Part shown: piece after piece, positions 51,677 to 61,179 of the stretch
Layout of the letters: each line of letters starts with the position of its first letter
How positions within the stretch are numbered: position 1 is the first letter of the stretch
Assembly: GCF_015767245.1 (NCBI RefSeq)
Contig: NZ_JADOTV010000005.1
Location: forward strand, 62,001 to 126,000
Length of the DNA: 64,000 nucleotides
Source of the DNA: Aureivirga sp. CE67
GTDB taxonomy: Bacteria > Bacteroidota > Bacteroidia > Flavobacteriales > Flavobacteriaceae
Direction of reading: 5' to 3'
Notes under the pieces: model-generated
Database searches by the model: none
What the model was told of the DNA's origin: nothing
What the model saw: only the letters and a program-made list of their open reading frames with translations
Translations under genes and position numbers: made by a program

Positions 51677-52405
51677 CTAATCTGTTTTTTCAATTTTACC
51701 TCCTAAAATCTTGTCTTTGTTTAAGGCAGAAGGGTTTCCTCGATAGTAAATTTCACCACCAATCTTCACTTTAGCGTTTAAAACATCATTAACCAAAACG
51801 TGACCAATTCCTCCTGTAGCAGCAGAAATAGTAGTTTGAGCTGTTCTTAAACCATATCCGTTATAAATTCCTCCAAGAGAAAGAACAACATCTTGTGTTT
51901 GAGAAAAACCAGTAGTTTCTACTCTAGATCCTGAAACAGATTTTACTTTTAAATAATTTAAACTTAAATCAATCTCAATCATAGAACCTTCTTGAGCTCT
52001 TAGTTCTAGAGCACTTTGTTTTATCGTTTCTCTAGCTGTAATTTTTGCACCTTCGTTTACATCAATTACATTGATTGGATCTTTATAAAATACTTGAATA
52101 ATTGCATCTTTTGAATTGAAAAGCCCTGAGATATTCACAGAAATTTTCAACATCTTGTTTTTTAATTTCACACGAACATCTTCTGCTCTTTTTCCAGCAA
52201 CTATAACTTTTGCTTCATCCGATTTGATTAACTCAACTTCTAAAGCATTAAAAACTTTTAATGAATTAAATCCATCAACACTAGTTGTAATTTGTTCTTG
52301 TGCAAACGAATTTGAAGTAAATAAAAACATCATCATAGTTATCAACATACTTGTTAATAACCCTGACTTTTGTTTATAAATATCATTTAAATATTTTATC
52401 TGCAT
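51677..52405 (-). CDS. Head-GIN (DUF2807) domain secreted protein
   Basis: A 242-residue protein with a signal peptide (to about 35, ending NSFAQE). The remainder is beta-helix-like DUF2807: DGFNSLKVFNALEVEL, VRVKLKNKMLKI, and GSRVETTGFSQTQD. Such proteins are exported and probably bind or sense surface polymers; function is not established. An internal ATG (around residue 19) might start the signal peptide, as the first 18 residues are charged. The gap 52406-52617 shows no gene. Confidence 0.8.
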   Translation of the reverse strand: MQIKYLNDIYKQKSGLLTSMLITMMMFLFTSNSFAQEQITTSVDGFNSLKVFNALEVELIKSDEAKVIVAGKRAEDVRVKLKNKMLKISVNISGLFNSKDAIIQVFYKDPINVIDVNEGAKITARETIKQSALELRAQEGSMIEIDLSLNYLKVKSVSGSRVETTGFSQTQDVVLSLGGIYNGYGLRTAQTTISAATGGIGHVLVNDVLNAKVKIGGEIYYRGNPSALNKDKILGGKIEKTD

Positions 52406-52617
52406 AATTTTACTTATTAACTTTATTCAACAGAAAACAATAACTGTACCCAAAAAAAGATTGGAACTAAAAAATGTTACATCTGCCTTTTTCCTTTTTT
52501 GGTTTTAAAATTAAATATTTAGAATAAAATAATCGATCAAATATATATTTTTTATCATTTTTTTAAAAAATAATTTAAAAAAACGGATTCTCATTAAAAG
52601 TTTTTAAACGAAAAAAA

Positions 52618-54768
52618 TTATAATTTTTCTATCAATTCGAAATCTAAATGCTTTCTTTCTAGGTCAGTATTCTTCACTTTGATTACAACATCGTCTCCTA
52701 ATTGGTAAAGATTATGTGAACTTTGTCCTACTAAAGCATATTGTTCTTCGTCAAAAATGTAATAATCATCTTTCAGATCTCTAGTTCGAATCATTCCTTC
52801 ACATTTATTTGACTTGATTTCTACATAAATTCCCCACTCTGTTACTCCAGAAATTACACCTTCGAACTCCTCATCCTTATGATCTTCCATGTATTTCACT
52901 TGCATGTACTTAATAGAATCTCTTTCCGCTCTTGCTGCTAATTGCTCTCTATCTGAACTATGTTTAGATTTATCTTCATAAACTTCAGCATTCGGCGATT
53001 TTCCTCCATCTAAGTAATGTTGTAATAAACGATGTGTCATCACATCCGGATATCTACGAATTGGAGAGGTGAAATGGCTGTAATAATCAAATGCAAGACC
53101 GTAATGTCCTATATTGTCTGTTGTATAAAGTGCTTTACTCATCGAACGAATCGTTAAAGTTTCCACCATATTTGCTTCTCCTTTACCCGAAACATCCTTT
53201 AAAAGCTTGTTAAGTGAGTCGGTAGTCGACTTTCTTGAATGCGTATCAATCTTATATCCGAACTTATTAACAATATTCTGTAAAGATGTTAATTTCTCAC
53301 TATCTGGCTCATCGTGCACACGGTAAATAAACGTCTTATTTGTCGGACGTCCGTTGGTAAACCCAATGAATTCGGCTACTTTCTTGTTCGCAAGTAGCAT
53401 AAATTCCTCGATTAGCTTGTTAGAATCTTTTTGTTCTTTAAAGTAAACTCCTGTCGGATTTGCTTCTTCATCAAGGTTAAACTTCACTTCAATCTTATTA
53501 TCGAAGGTAATTGCACCAGCATCCAAACGTTTTCCGCGTAAAATCTTGGCTAGTTTGTCTAAAGTTGTAATTTCTTCTACAAATTTACCTTCTCCAGACT
53601 CAATAATCGCCTGTGCATCTTCGTATGTGAATCGATGATCCGAATAAGTTACTGTTCTTCCAAACCACTTATTAACAATTTCAGCTTTATTGTTCATTTC
53701 GAAAACAGCAGAGAATGTCAATTTCTCCTCATTTGGACGAAGTGAACACACATTATTGGATAAAACTTCTGGTAGCATCGGAACCACTCTGTCTACTAAA
53801 TATACAGAAGTTGCTCTAGAATATGCCTCCTCGTCTAGGATTGTGTCTGGTTGTACGTAGTGAGAAACGTCTGCAATGTGAACTCCAATTTCGATATTTC
53901 CGTTTTCTAATTTTTCAAAAGAAAGCGCATCATCAAAATCTTTTGCATCTTTTGGATCAATTGTAAAAGTCGTCACAGAACGCATATCTCTACGTTTTGC
54001 TATTTCTTCTTCAGTAATCTCTATAGGAAGCTCAGAAGCTTCTTTTTCAACCTCTGGAGGGAAATTATAAGGTAATCCGTATTCTAATAAAATAGAATGG
54101 ATTTCTGTATCATGCTCTCCTGGTTTTCCAAGTACTGTGGTGATTTTTCCAAAAGGATTTTTAGAATTTTCTGGCCAATCTGTAATTTTTGCAACTACTT
54201 TATCACCATCTTCTGCATCTCCAACTTTGTTTTTAGCGATAAAAATATCTGCATACATTTTTGGATTATCTGGAACAACAAAACCGAAGTTTTTACTCAT
54301 TTGCAGCACTCCTACGAACTCTTTCTTAGCTCTTTGGATGATTTCTACAACTTCTCCTTCAAGTTTCTTATTTCGTCTTCTTTTATAAACATATACTTTT
54401 ACAGTATCGTCTTGTAGTGCATGATTTAAATTGATCGATGGAATAAACACATCGTCTTCAAATTCTTCACAAATAAAATATCCATTACCTGAAGATGTTA
54501 GATCTACAGTTCCTGTATAATAATCTTTTGCAAGATTGATTTTATATTTTCCTCTACTTGTTTCTTCAATTTTTTTCTGAGCCTTCAATTCTTCAAGCTT
54601 CTTGATCACTTGTGCCTTTCCACCTGCGTTTACCACACCCATTTTTGCACAAATCTGCTTATAATTGAAGGATTTATTAGAATCTGCATTTAAGACTTTC
54701 AACACTTTCCTAGTTAAATCTTTAATAACATTTCCTTTTTTCTTAAATAATCTTTTTTTTCTACTCAT
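52618..54768 (-). CDS. rnr: Ribonuclease R
   Basis: A 716-residue RNase II-family exoribonuclease from ATG 54768 (MSRKKRLFKKKG); the frame from 54795 adds nine residues unlike the family. Order: N-terminal helix-turn-helix (about 10-70), cold-shock domain, RNB catalytic domain with DPKDAKDFDDALS and its Asp residues, VYLVDRVVPMLP, YSHFTSPIRRYPD, and a C-terminal S1 domain (GVISGVTEWGIYVEIKSNKCEG). It degrades structured RNA from 3' to 5'. It is the last minus-strand gene before the long gap at 54.8 kb. Confidence 0.97.
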   Translation of the reverse strand: MSRKKRLFKKKGNVIKDLTRKVLKVLNADSNKSFNYKQICAKMGVVNAGGKAQVIKKLEELKAQKKIEETSRGKYKINLAKDYYTGTVDLTSSGNGYFICEEFEDDVFIPSINLNHALQDDTVKVYVYKRRRNKKLEGEVVEIIQRAKKEFVGVLQMSKNFGFVVPDNPKMYADIFIAKNKVGDAEDGDKVVAKITDWPENSKNPFGKITTVLGKPGEHDTEIHSILLEYGLPYNFPPEVEKEASELPIEITEEEIAKRRDMRSVTTFTIDPKDAKDFDDALSFEKLENGNIEIGVHIADVSHYVQPDTILDEEAYSRATSVYLVDRVVPMLPEVLSNNVCSLRPNEEKLTFSAVFEMNNKAEIVNKWFGRTVTYSDHRFTYEDAQAIIESGEGKFVEEITTLDKLAKILRGKRLDAGAITFDNKIEVKFNLDEEANPTGVYFKEQKDSNKLIEEFMLLANKKVAEFIGFTNGRPTNKTFIYRVHDEPDSEKLTSLQNIVNKFGYKIDTHSRKSTTDSLNKLLKDVSGKGEANMVETLTIRSMSKALYTTDNIGHYGLAFDYYSHFTSPIRRYPDVMTHRLLQHYLDGGKSPNAEVYEDKSKHSSDREQLAARAERDSIKYMQVKYMEDHKDEEFEGVISGVTEWGIYVEIKSNKCEGMIRTRDLKDDYYIFDEEQYALVGQSSHNLYQLGDDVVIKVKNTDLERKHLDFELIEKL

Positions 54769-54795
54769 TATACTATAGTATTTCTCTAATAACAA

Positions 54796-55530
54796 TAGTT
54801 ATCAACAATTGTTATCAATATCTTTTAATAAAACTAAATCTTTGGGCGAAATTCTTTAATTCAAGGACACTAAATTGTGCCATTAAATAATACTAGGCAG
54901 TAAAACTGTTACAAAGGTAGTCTATTTTTTGAATCTAAAGCTAGAAACTAAATACTTAATTATTCTATAACATTGAAAAATGAAAAATAGTTACTTGTTA
55001 TTAACATATATTAATATATATACTTTCTTTAAAAATTTTTAAAAAAATAATTTATGTCTTATTATATAGTGTTAATAAGTACAATAAGTTGTGGATTAAA
55101 AATTTGGTTTTCTACTTATGTAAGACTAATGAACAATTATAAACACCTTATGTTGATAGTAAACTATTGAAATACTTAGCTTTTATTAGGGTTATAAACA
55201 TTTTGTTCATAATTGTTAATTACAGTTTTGAAGATAAAAATAAGATCTGATATTGTTTATAACTGGCTTTATAACTGTGTAAAATCTTTCAATAATAAAA
55301 AGAAAAAAAAGTTGCAAATATTGAAAGTAGTGCTGTATGTAAATCTTATGTTAAAAAACAAATTATCTTATTTTTTTTAGTTCCTATTTTATTCACATCT
55401 GTTGTTAATTTTAAACCCTTGATTTTCAAAGGAAGTTTAGTTTTCATTAACATTGTTGATAAAGGGGTGTTAATAAGACGGAATTCGTATTTTTGTACCT
55501 ATATATTATTAATAATAACAAACACAACTT
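54796..55530. other. Gene-free region with DnaA-box-like motifs, candidate oriC
   Basis: 735 bp without a gene, between rnr (minus) and rpiB (plus). TTATTCACA at 55389-55397 is a perfect DnaA box. One-mismatch forms are TTATCAACA at 54799-54807, TGTGGATTA at 55090-55098, TTATAAACA at 55192-55200, TGTGTAAAA at 55276-55284, and TGTTGATAA at 55454-55462. A very AT-rich stretch at about 54990-55060 could be an unwinding element. TATTTTTG at 55488-55495 is a probable -7 element for rpiB. I infer an origin; replication function cannot be seen directly. Confidence 0.45.
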
Positions 55531-55962
55531 ATGACAATAGCTATTGGAAATGACCACGCTGGTACAAATTACAAGTTCGAAATCATCGAATATTTAGAAG
55601 CAAAAGGAATTAAAGTATTAAATTTTGGTACTGATGCTGAAGATAGTATGGATTATCCGGATGCAGTTCACCCTGTTGCAGATGCTGTAGAATCTAAAGA
55701 AGCAGACAGAGGAATTATTATTTGTGGTAGTGGAAATGGAGCAGCAATGACAGCAAATCACCATAAAGGAATTCGTGCAGCTTTATGTTGGACTAATGAA
55801 ATTGTATCTTTAGCAAGACAACATAATGATGCTAACATTTTAAGTATTCCTGCAAGATTTGTTTTATTAGAAGATGCTATTGAATTTGTGGAAACTTTCT
55901 TATCAACTGAATTTGAAGGAGGTAGACACCAAAATAGAATTGATAAAATTCCTGTAAAATAA
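55531..55962 (+). CDS. rpiB: Ribose-5-phosphate isomerase B
   Basis: A 143-residue RpiB/LacA-fold enzyme. GNDHAGTNYK carries the conserved Asp-His, and CGSGNGAAMTANHHKGIRAALC carries the catalytic Cys and His. It interconverts ribose-5-phosphate and ribulose-5-phosphate. Its TAA shares a base with the next ATG (TAATG), so the GNAT gene is coupled to it. Confidence 0.95.
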   Translation: MTIAIGNDHAGTNYKFEIIEYLEAKGIKVLNFGTDAEDSMDYPDAVHPVADAVESKEADRGIIICGSGNGAAMTANHHKGIRAALCWTNEIVSLARQHNDANILSIPARFVLLEDAIEFVETFLSTEFEGGRHQNRIDKIPVK

Positions 55963-56408
55963 TGAATTGGATCTTGAAGACTTTTGATGAATTGTCAAAA
56001 GAAGAACTTTATCAACTATTAAAATTACGCTCTGAAGTTTTTATTGTTGAACAAAATTGTCCTTATCAAGACATTGATGATCTAGATCAGAAAGCTCATC
56101 ATTTATACATATATAATAAGGAGAATACGAAGATTGTAGCTTATTCACGACTTTTCAACAAAGGTATTTATTATGAACAAGCAGCAATTGGTAGAGTTTT
56201 GGTTTCGGAAGAATATAGAAAATATGGTTATGGTCATGATTTGATGAAAGAATCTAAACGAGTTATTAAACAATTGTTCACAACTTCGGAAATAAAGATA
56301 GGAGCGCAGTTATATTTGAAGAAATTTTACGAATCTCACGGTTTTCAACAATTAGGAGACTCTTATATTGAAGACGGAATTCCACATATTCACATGCTTT
56401 GTGAATAA
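55962..56408 (+). CDS. GNAT N-acetyltransferase, ElaA-like
   Basis: A 148-residue GNAT protein. FDELSKEELYQLLKLRSEVFIVEQ and the acetyl-CoA loop VSEEYRKYGYGHDLM are typical of the ElaA subgroup. It acetylates an unknown small substrate or protein. It overlaps rpiB by 1 nt and ends with a TGTGAATAA stretch that is also a perfect DnaA-box sequence. Confidence 0.85.
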   Translation: MNWILKTFDELSKEELYQLLKLRSEVFIVEQNCPYQDIDDLDQKAHHLYIYNKENTKIVAYSRLFNKGIYYEQAAIGRVLVSEEYRKYGYGHDLMKESKRVIKQLFTTSEIKIGAQLYLKKFYESHGFQQLGDSYIEDGIPHIHMLCE

Positions 56409-56847
56409 TTTAAATAGTTTAAAAAGAATTATTTAGGTTTAAAATTTCTTAAAAAAATATAAAAATAGAAAAGAATTAAAACTAGGTTGTAAACAAGTTA
56501 TTCACAATATTGTTGATAAGTTAATAACTGTTTATAAAGTGAAATTTAGCTTTAAAACTTTCCAAAATATACTTAGAAAAGTGATATGAAGATTTTATAT
56601 AATTCATATCACTTTTTTACGTTAATAACTTGTTGATAACCTATAATAATTGTGAATTAAATCTTAATATTTAATAAATCTGAGTTTGTTTATAGGTATT
56701 TTATAATTAGATAATTATTAATGCATAATACTTTTTAAACCTTATTAAATATTAAAAGAATCCACTGTTTATAACTTGTTGATATATGTTTAATAATTGT
56801 ATATTGCAGAAAAATTTACAGAGGAAATTTAACACCAAATTAAACTT
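56409..56847. other. Gene-free region with further DnaA-box-like motifs
   Basis: 439 bp without a gene. TTATTCACA at 56498-56506 is a perfect box. TGTTGATAA is at 56511-56519 and 56631-56639, TGTGAATTA at 56651-56659, and TGTTGATAT near 56778. The terminator of the rpiB/GNAT operon is at 56577-56616. Together with the preceding gap these motifs form the candidate origin region. Confidence 0.4.
56577..56616 (+). terminator. Terminator of the rpiB/GNAT operon
   Basis: AAAAGTGATATGAA (56577-56590) pairs with TTCATATCACTTTT (56603-56616), a 14-bp stem with a 12-nt loop and T-run. Confidence 0.8.
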
Positions 56848-57864
56848 ATGAAAATTATTGTCCCTATGGCGGGAGTTGGTTCGAGATTGAGGCCTCATAC
56901 ATTGACTACCCCAAAACCATTGACACTTATTGCAGGAAAACCAATCGTTCAGAGATTAGTTGAAGATATTACAAAGGTTGTAAAAGAAGATGTTGAAGAG
57001 ATTGCATTTATCATCGGGCCTGCAACTAAAGGATTTAAAGAAGAAACAAAAGAAAACTTAATAAAAATAGCAGAAAGTTTAGGAGCAAAAGGACATGTAT
57101 TTGTTCAGGAAACTGCTCTTGGAACTGCACACGCAATTAATTGTGCAAAAGATGTTTTAGACGGACCATGTGTGGTAGCGTTTGCAGATACTTTATTCAA
57201 AGCAGAATTTACTTTAGACACAGAAGCTGACGGAGCTATTTGGGTAAAACAAGTAGAAGATCCAAGTGCTTTTGGAGTTGTAAAGTTAAAAGACGGTATC
57301 ATCACAGACTTCGTTGAAAAACCTAAGGAATTTGTAACTGATCTTGCAATTATTGGAATTTATTACTTCAAAGATGGAGCAAAATTACAAGCAGAATTAC
57401 AACATTTAATTGACAACAATATCATGGATCGTGGAGAGTTTCAATTAACAGATGCTCTTGAGAACATGAAACAACAAGGAATGAAATTTGTTCCTGGTAA
57501 AGTTGACGAGTGGATGGACTGTGGTAAAAAAGATCCTACAGTAGATACAAACACAAAGATTTTAGGTTTTGCACATAAAGATGGTGAAAAACTTATTGCT
57601 GATTCTGTTGTTTTAGAAAATGCAACAATTATTGAACCATGTTTTATTGGTGAAAATGTTGTGTTGAAAAATGCAATCGTAGGTCCAAATGTTTCTTTAG
57701 GAGAAAATAGTGTTGTAGAAAATGCTACCATCAAAAATTCTTTAATCCAAAAGAATGTGGAGATTTCAAATGCAAATTTAGACAATGCAATGATCGGAAA
57801 TCACGCAAAATACAATGGTAACTTTACTTCTGTTAGTATTGGAGATTACACAGAATTAATTTAA
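56848..57864 (+). CDS. Sugar-phosphate nucleotidyltransferase
   Basis: A 338-residue protein with an N-terminal nucleotidyltransferase domain (MKIIVPMAGVGSRLRPHT, KPLTLIAGKP, FADTLFKAEF, VEKPKEF, DRGEFQLTDAL) and a C-terminal left-handed beta-helix (hexapeptide repeats such as NATIIEPCFIGENVVL, NAIVGPNVSLGENS). It activates a hexose-1-phosphate to an NDP-sugar. The VGSRLRP signature is RmlA/GlmU-like; the substrate is not certain. It is distinct from rfbA and lies 11 bp before a TPR gene. Confidence 0.88.
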   Translation: MKIIVPMAGVGSRLRPHTLTTPKPLTLIAGKPIVQRLVEDITKVVKEDVEEIAFIIGPATKGFKEETKENLIKIAESLGAKGHVFVQETALGTAHAINCAKDVLDGPCVVAFADTLFKAEFTLDTEADGAIWVKQVEDPSAFGVVKLKDGIITDFVEKPKEFVTDLAIIGIYYFKDGAKLQAELQHLIDNNIMDRGEFQLTDALENMKQQGMKFVPGKVDEWMDCGKKDPTVDTNTKILGFAHKDGEKLIADSVVLENATIIEPCFIGENVVLKNAIVGPNVSLGENSVVENATIKNSLIQKNVEISNANLDNAMIGNHAKYNGNFTSVSIGDYTELI

Positions 57865-57874
57865 CTTAAACCAT

Positions 57875-58795
57875 ATGAAAAAAAGGAATACACATATAGC
57901 TATTTGGATAGGAATCTTTTGTATTCCTTTTTTTATCAATGCGCAAAAAAATCAGGAAGAAGAAAATTATTTAAAATTCCAAGAACACTTTTTTGAAGCT
58001 TTAAAATTGAAAGCAAACAATGAAGTTGAAAAGTCGATTTTGGAATTTGAAAATTGCTATACTTTAGATACTTCAAATACTGCAGTACATTTTCAGCTGG
58101 CAGAGAACTATTTAAAACAAAAAAAATATTTTGAAGCAGATTTATTTATCAACAAAGCTTTAAAACAAGAAACGGATAATTATTGGTTTCAAGAATTGGC
58201 AGCAACTATTTTTGAAGAGCAGCATAAATATGAAGATGCAATTGTGCTTGTGAAAAAAATGGTAGAGAAAAAACCTTATAAATCGAATGATCTAATTATG
58301 CTTTATATCAAAAATCGAGAGATGGAAAAAGCGCGTGATTTGATAAAAGATTTGGATGAAAAAGGTTTGTTGGCTTCCAAATATAATTACTACAAAGAGT
58401 CTGCAAGAAGAAATGCGGACAAGAATAAGAATAAAGGAAATTCAGATAAAAATTCTATTAAAAGTTTAATTAACGAATTTAATTCTACGCAAAAATTTGA
58501 AGTTTTAAGACAGCTTTTGATTTTGGTAGAAAAAGAAAATGATTTTCAAAAATTATTAAAATACAGTGAAGTTGGAATAGAATTGTATCCAACACAAGCT
58601 TTTTTATATTTGCAAAATGCAAAAGCTTTAAACCAACTAAAAAAATATAGTGATGCAGTTGATATCCTAGAAATGGGAATGGAATATGTTTTTGAAAACA
58701 AGAAAATGCAAAAACAATTCTACAAACAATTTGTGATGTCTTATGAAGGTTTAAATAAAAAAGACAAAGCAAAAGAATATCAAAAGAAGCTTTAA
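57875..58795 (+). CDS. TPR-repeat exported protein
   Basis: A 306-residue protein with a signal peptide (HIAIWIGIFCIPFFINA) and about six TPR-like helical pairs (NTAVHFQLAENYLKQKKYFEAD, EDAIVLVKKMVEKKP, KYSDAVDILEMGMEYV). TPR proteins bind partner proteins; the partner here is unknown. Together with DUF4292 and EnvC-like genes it forms a conserved-looking operon, suggesting work at the cell envelope. Confidence 0.75.
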   Translation: MKKRNTHIAIWIGIFCIPFFINAQKNQEEENYLKFQEHFFEALKLKANNEVEKSILEFENCYTLDTSNTAVHFQLAENYLKQKKYFEADLFINKALKQETDNYWFQELAATIFEEQHKYEDAIVLVKKMVEKKPYKSNDLIMLYIKNREMEKARDLIKDLDEKGLLASKYNYYKESARRNADKNKNKGNSDKNSIKSLINEFNSTQKFEVLRQLLILVEKENDFQKLLKYSEVGIELYPTQAFLYLQNAKALNQLKKYSDAVDILEMGMEYVFENKKMQKQFYKQFVMSYEGLNKKDKAKEYQKKL

Positions 58796-58810
58796 AATAA
58801 TTTATTGAAA

Positions 58811-59593
58811 ATGAAATCTTTATTAAAATATACTTTATTAATATCTGTATTGGTATTGAGCTCATGTAAGAGTACGAAAAATGTTACTTCTAATGTTTTG
58901 GAAGTAAAGGAGATGAGTTCTAAAAAAATTATCAAAAGACATTATAAAAACGAATTACCAGAAAAGACAGTTCTAGCGAAAATGAAAGTTCGTTATGAAG
59001 ATCCAAATCAAACACAAAATGTTACGGTGAAACTTCGTATGGAAGTGGATAAGAAAATTTGGATAAGTGCTGGAATGTTTGGAATAACTGGTGCAAAAAT
59101 GTTAATAACTCCGGATAATGTGAAGTTTTATAACACGATTGATAACACTTATTTTGATGGGGATTTTGAAATTTTGAGTAATTTTTTAGGAACGGATTTA
59201 GATTTTGAAAAAGTACAAAATTTACTTTTAGGACAAGCTATTTATGATCTTAAAGATGGAAGATATTCTTCTGAAATTGAAGCGAAAAATTACTTATTAA
59301 CACCAAAAAAGCAAAAAGAATTATTTGATTTGTTTTTCTGGATCAATCCTTCAAATTATAAAGTTGCAAAACAACATATTATTCAAGAAGAAAAAAATCA
59401 AGAACTTACAATTGATTATCAGTCTTATCAGACTAAGAATAATATAATTTTCCCTAAAGACGTAGAAATTATTGCTAATTCTGAAGATAAAATCACGAAA
59501 ATTAATATTGATTATAAATCGGTAGAATTAGACAAAAAATTAAGTTTTCCATTTAAAATACCAAAAGGTTACAAAGAAATCAGTTTAGATTAA
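58811..59593 (+). CDS. DUF4292 lipoprotein, LolB-like
   Basis: I choose ATG 58811 (MKSLLKY); TTG 58805 would add two residues. About 260 residues with lipobox VLVLSSCKST. The body (MKVRYEDPNQTQNVTVKLRM, MFGITGAKMLITPDNVKFYN, IKGYKEI-like end) is the DUF4292 pattern, which folds like LolB and can bind lipid acyl chains. Its stop shares a base with the EnvC start. I infer a role in outer-membrane lipoprotein or lipid handling. Confidence 0.85.
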   Translation: MKSLLKYTLLISVLVLSSCKSTKNVTSNVLEVKEMSSKKIIKRHYKNELPEKTVLAKMKVRYEDPNQTQNVTVKLRMEVDKKIWISAGMFGITGAKMLITPDNVKFYNTIDNTYFDGDFEILSNFLGTDLDFEKVQNLLLGQAIYDLKDGRYSSEIEAKNYLLTPKKQKELFDLFFWINPSNYKVAKQHIIQEEKNQELTIDYQSYQTKNNIIFPKDVEIIANSEDKITKINIDYKSVELDKKLSFPFKIPKGYKEISLD

Positions 59594-60879
59594 TGAAACG
59601 AATTGTAAAATATTTCATCGTTTTAAGTTCTTTTTTTCTTTTTGCAAATGTAGGTTATGCACAATCTACCAAGCGAAAAGAATTGGAAAAGAAGCGTGAG
59701 CAACTTCAGGAGGAAATTAAAACGATTCAAAACTTATTTTTTAAAACCCAAAAAGAAGGGAAAAGTTTGTTGGTGAAAGTAAATGATCATCAACAGAAAA
59801 TTCAACGACGAAATTATTTGATTCAAACAATAGAAGAAGAAATTGAAGAACTTTCTTTAGAAATTGATTCCTATCAGGTTGTTGTAGATACTCTTGAAAA
59901 TAAACTTCTTAAGTTGAAAAAAGAGTATGCAGATATGGTTTACCAATCTTATAAAAGTAAATCGCAAAATAGTCGTTTGATGTTTATTCTATCTTCCGAA
60001 GATTTTTATCAAGCTTATAAAAGATTGCAATACATGAAGCAATATTCTCAGTTTCGAAAGAAGCAGGGAGAAGTAATTGTGATTCAGAAATTGGAAATTC
60101 AGAAGTTTACAGATTCTCTTTTAAATAGAAAAAAATTAAAAGAATCTTTGATAGAAGAACAAGTTGGTGAGCAAAGTTTGATTGCACAAGAGAAAGAAAA
60201 TCTTGAAAAAATTATTAAGCAAATCAAGAAGAAAGAATCGAAGTATAAAAGAGATATTAAGAAAAAAATTGCTGCTGAAGCAAAGATAGATAAGCAAATT
60301 GATAAGTTAATTAAAGACGAGATTGCAAGAGCAAATAAGAAGGCAAAAGAAGAAGCGGCAAAGAAATTAGCTGCTGCATCTAAAAAGCCTGTTAAAAAGC
60401 CAAAAACAACTGAAAAACCTAATAATAATAAGTTCATTCTGACGAAAGAATCTAAGTTTTTAGCGGTAAAGTTTGAGTCTAATAAAGGAAAACTTCCTTG
60501 GCCAGTAGAACGAGGTTTGGTTGTACGAAAATTTGGTCCGCAACCACATCCTACATTTAAAGGAATTACGATTGTAGGAACTGGAATTCATATTGCAACA
60601 GAAAAAGGTGCAAAGGCTCGTTGTGTTTTTGATGGTGAAGTTTTTGCAATTCAGGTTTTAAAAGAAGGGAAAAAAGCTGTTTATATTCGTCATGGAAACT
60701 ATATCACGATTTATAATAATCTGGAAAATGTTTCTGTGGCTAAAGGAGATATCGTGGAAACGAAGCAGGAAATAGGAACTATTTTTACGGATAAAGTTAC
60801 GGACAAAACTATTTTATCTTTTGTACTTTCTAAAGATACCAAACGTCTAGATCCGATTAAGTGGATTCATAAAATTTAG
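59593..60879 (+). CDS. EnvC-like murein hydrolase activator
   Basis: A 428-residue protein: signal peptide (to about 24), a long coiled coil (about 26-255), a Lys/Ala/Pro-rich linker (about 250-285), and a C-terminal LytM/M23 domain. The zinc ligands are lost: where HxxxD is expected the sequence reads GTGIH, and the later HxH region reads LSF. This is the state of EnvC, which activates amidases without peptidase activity. It is coupled to DUF4292 (TAATG). A terminator follows at 60889. Confidence 0.85.
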   Translation: MKRIVKYFIVLSSFFLFANVGYAQSTKRKELEKKREQLQEEIKTIQNLFFKTQKEGKSLLVKVNDHQQKIQRRNYLIQTIEEEIEELSLEIDSYQVVVDTLENKLLKLKKEYADMVYQSYKSKSQNSRLMFILSSEDFYQAYKRLQYMKQYSQFRKKQGEVIVIQKLEIQKFTDSLLNRKKLKESLIEEQVGEQSLIAQEKENLEKIIKQIKKKESKYKRDIKKKIAAEAKIDKQIDKLIKDEIARANKKAKEEAAKKLAAASKKPVKKPKTTEKPNNNKFILTKESKFLAVKFESNKGKLPWPVERGLVVRKFGPQPHPTFKGITIVGTGIHIATEKGAKARCVFDGEVFAIQVLKEGKKAVYIRHGNYITIYNNLENVSVAKGDIVETKQEIGTIFTDKVTDKTILSFVLSKDTKRLDPIKWIHKI

Positions 60880-60888
60880 GCATAAAAA

Positions 60889-60930
60889 AAGTAAGAGATC
60901 TAAAAATTGCGCAAAACTGATCTCTTACTT
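60889..60930 (+). terminator. Terminator of the TPR/DUF4292/EnvC operon
   Basis: AAGTAAGAGATC (60889-60900) pairs with GATCTCTTACTT (60919-60930), a perfect 12-bp stem with an 18-nt loop, 10 bp after the stop. Downstream, 60931-61179 holds a 13-codon frame (60953-60994) and no real gene. Confidence 0.75.
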
Positions 60931-61125
60931 AAAATTATTTAATCTTCAAAAAATGAAAAAAGTATTTATTTTTACTTTCTTGATGCTAATATAAGTATAT
61001 TTTTATATTATACAATAAAAATGTTAAATAATTATTTATTTATATTGAAATTTAGATTTATTAACTAATAAAAAATAATCATAACTTTTAATAATTGATT
61101 ATTCTACAATTGATTATTAGTTCTG

Positions 61126-61160
61126 TTTGAAGATTCAATTTTTTCTTTTCCCTACCTTTG
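61126..61160 (+). promoter_or_regulatory. Candidate promoter of rsmI
   Basis: TTTG at 61126-61129 and TACCTTTG at 61153-61160, spacer 23 bp, 20 bp before the rsmI ATG. The -7 element is a perfect match. Confidence 0.55.
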
Positions 61161-61179
61161 TATTTTATTAAAAATCATC

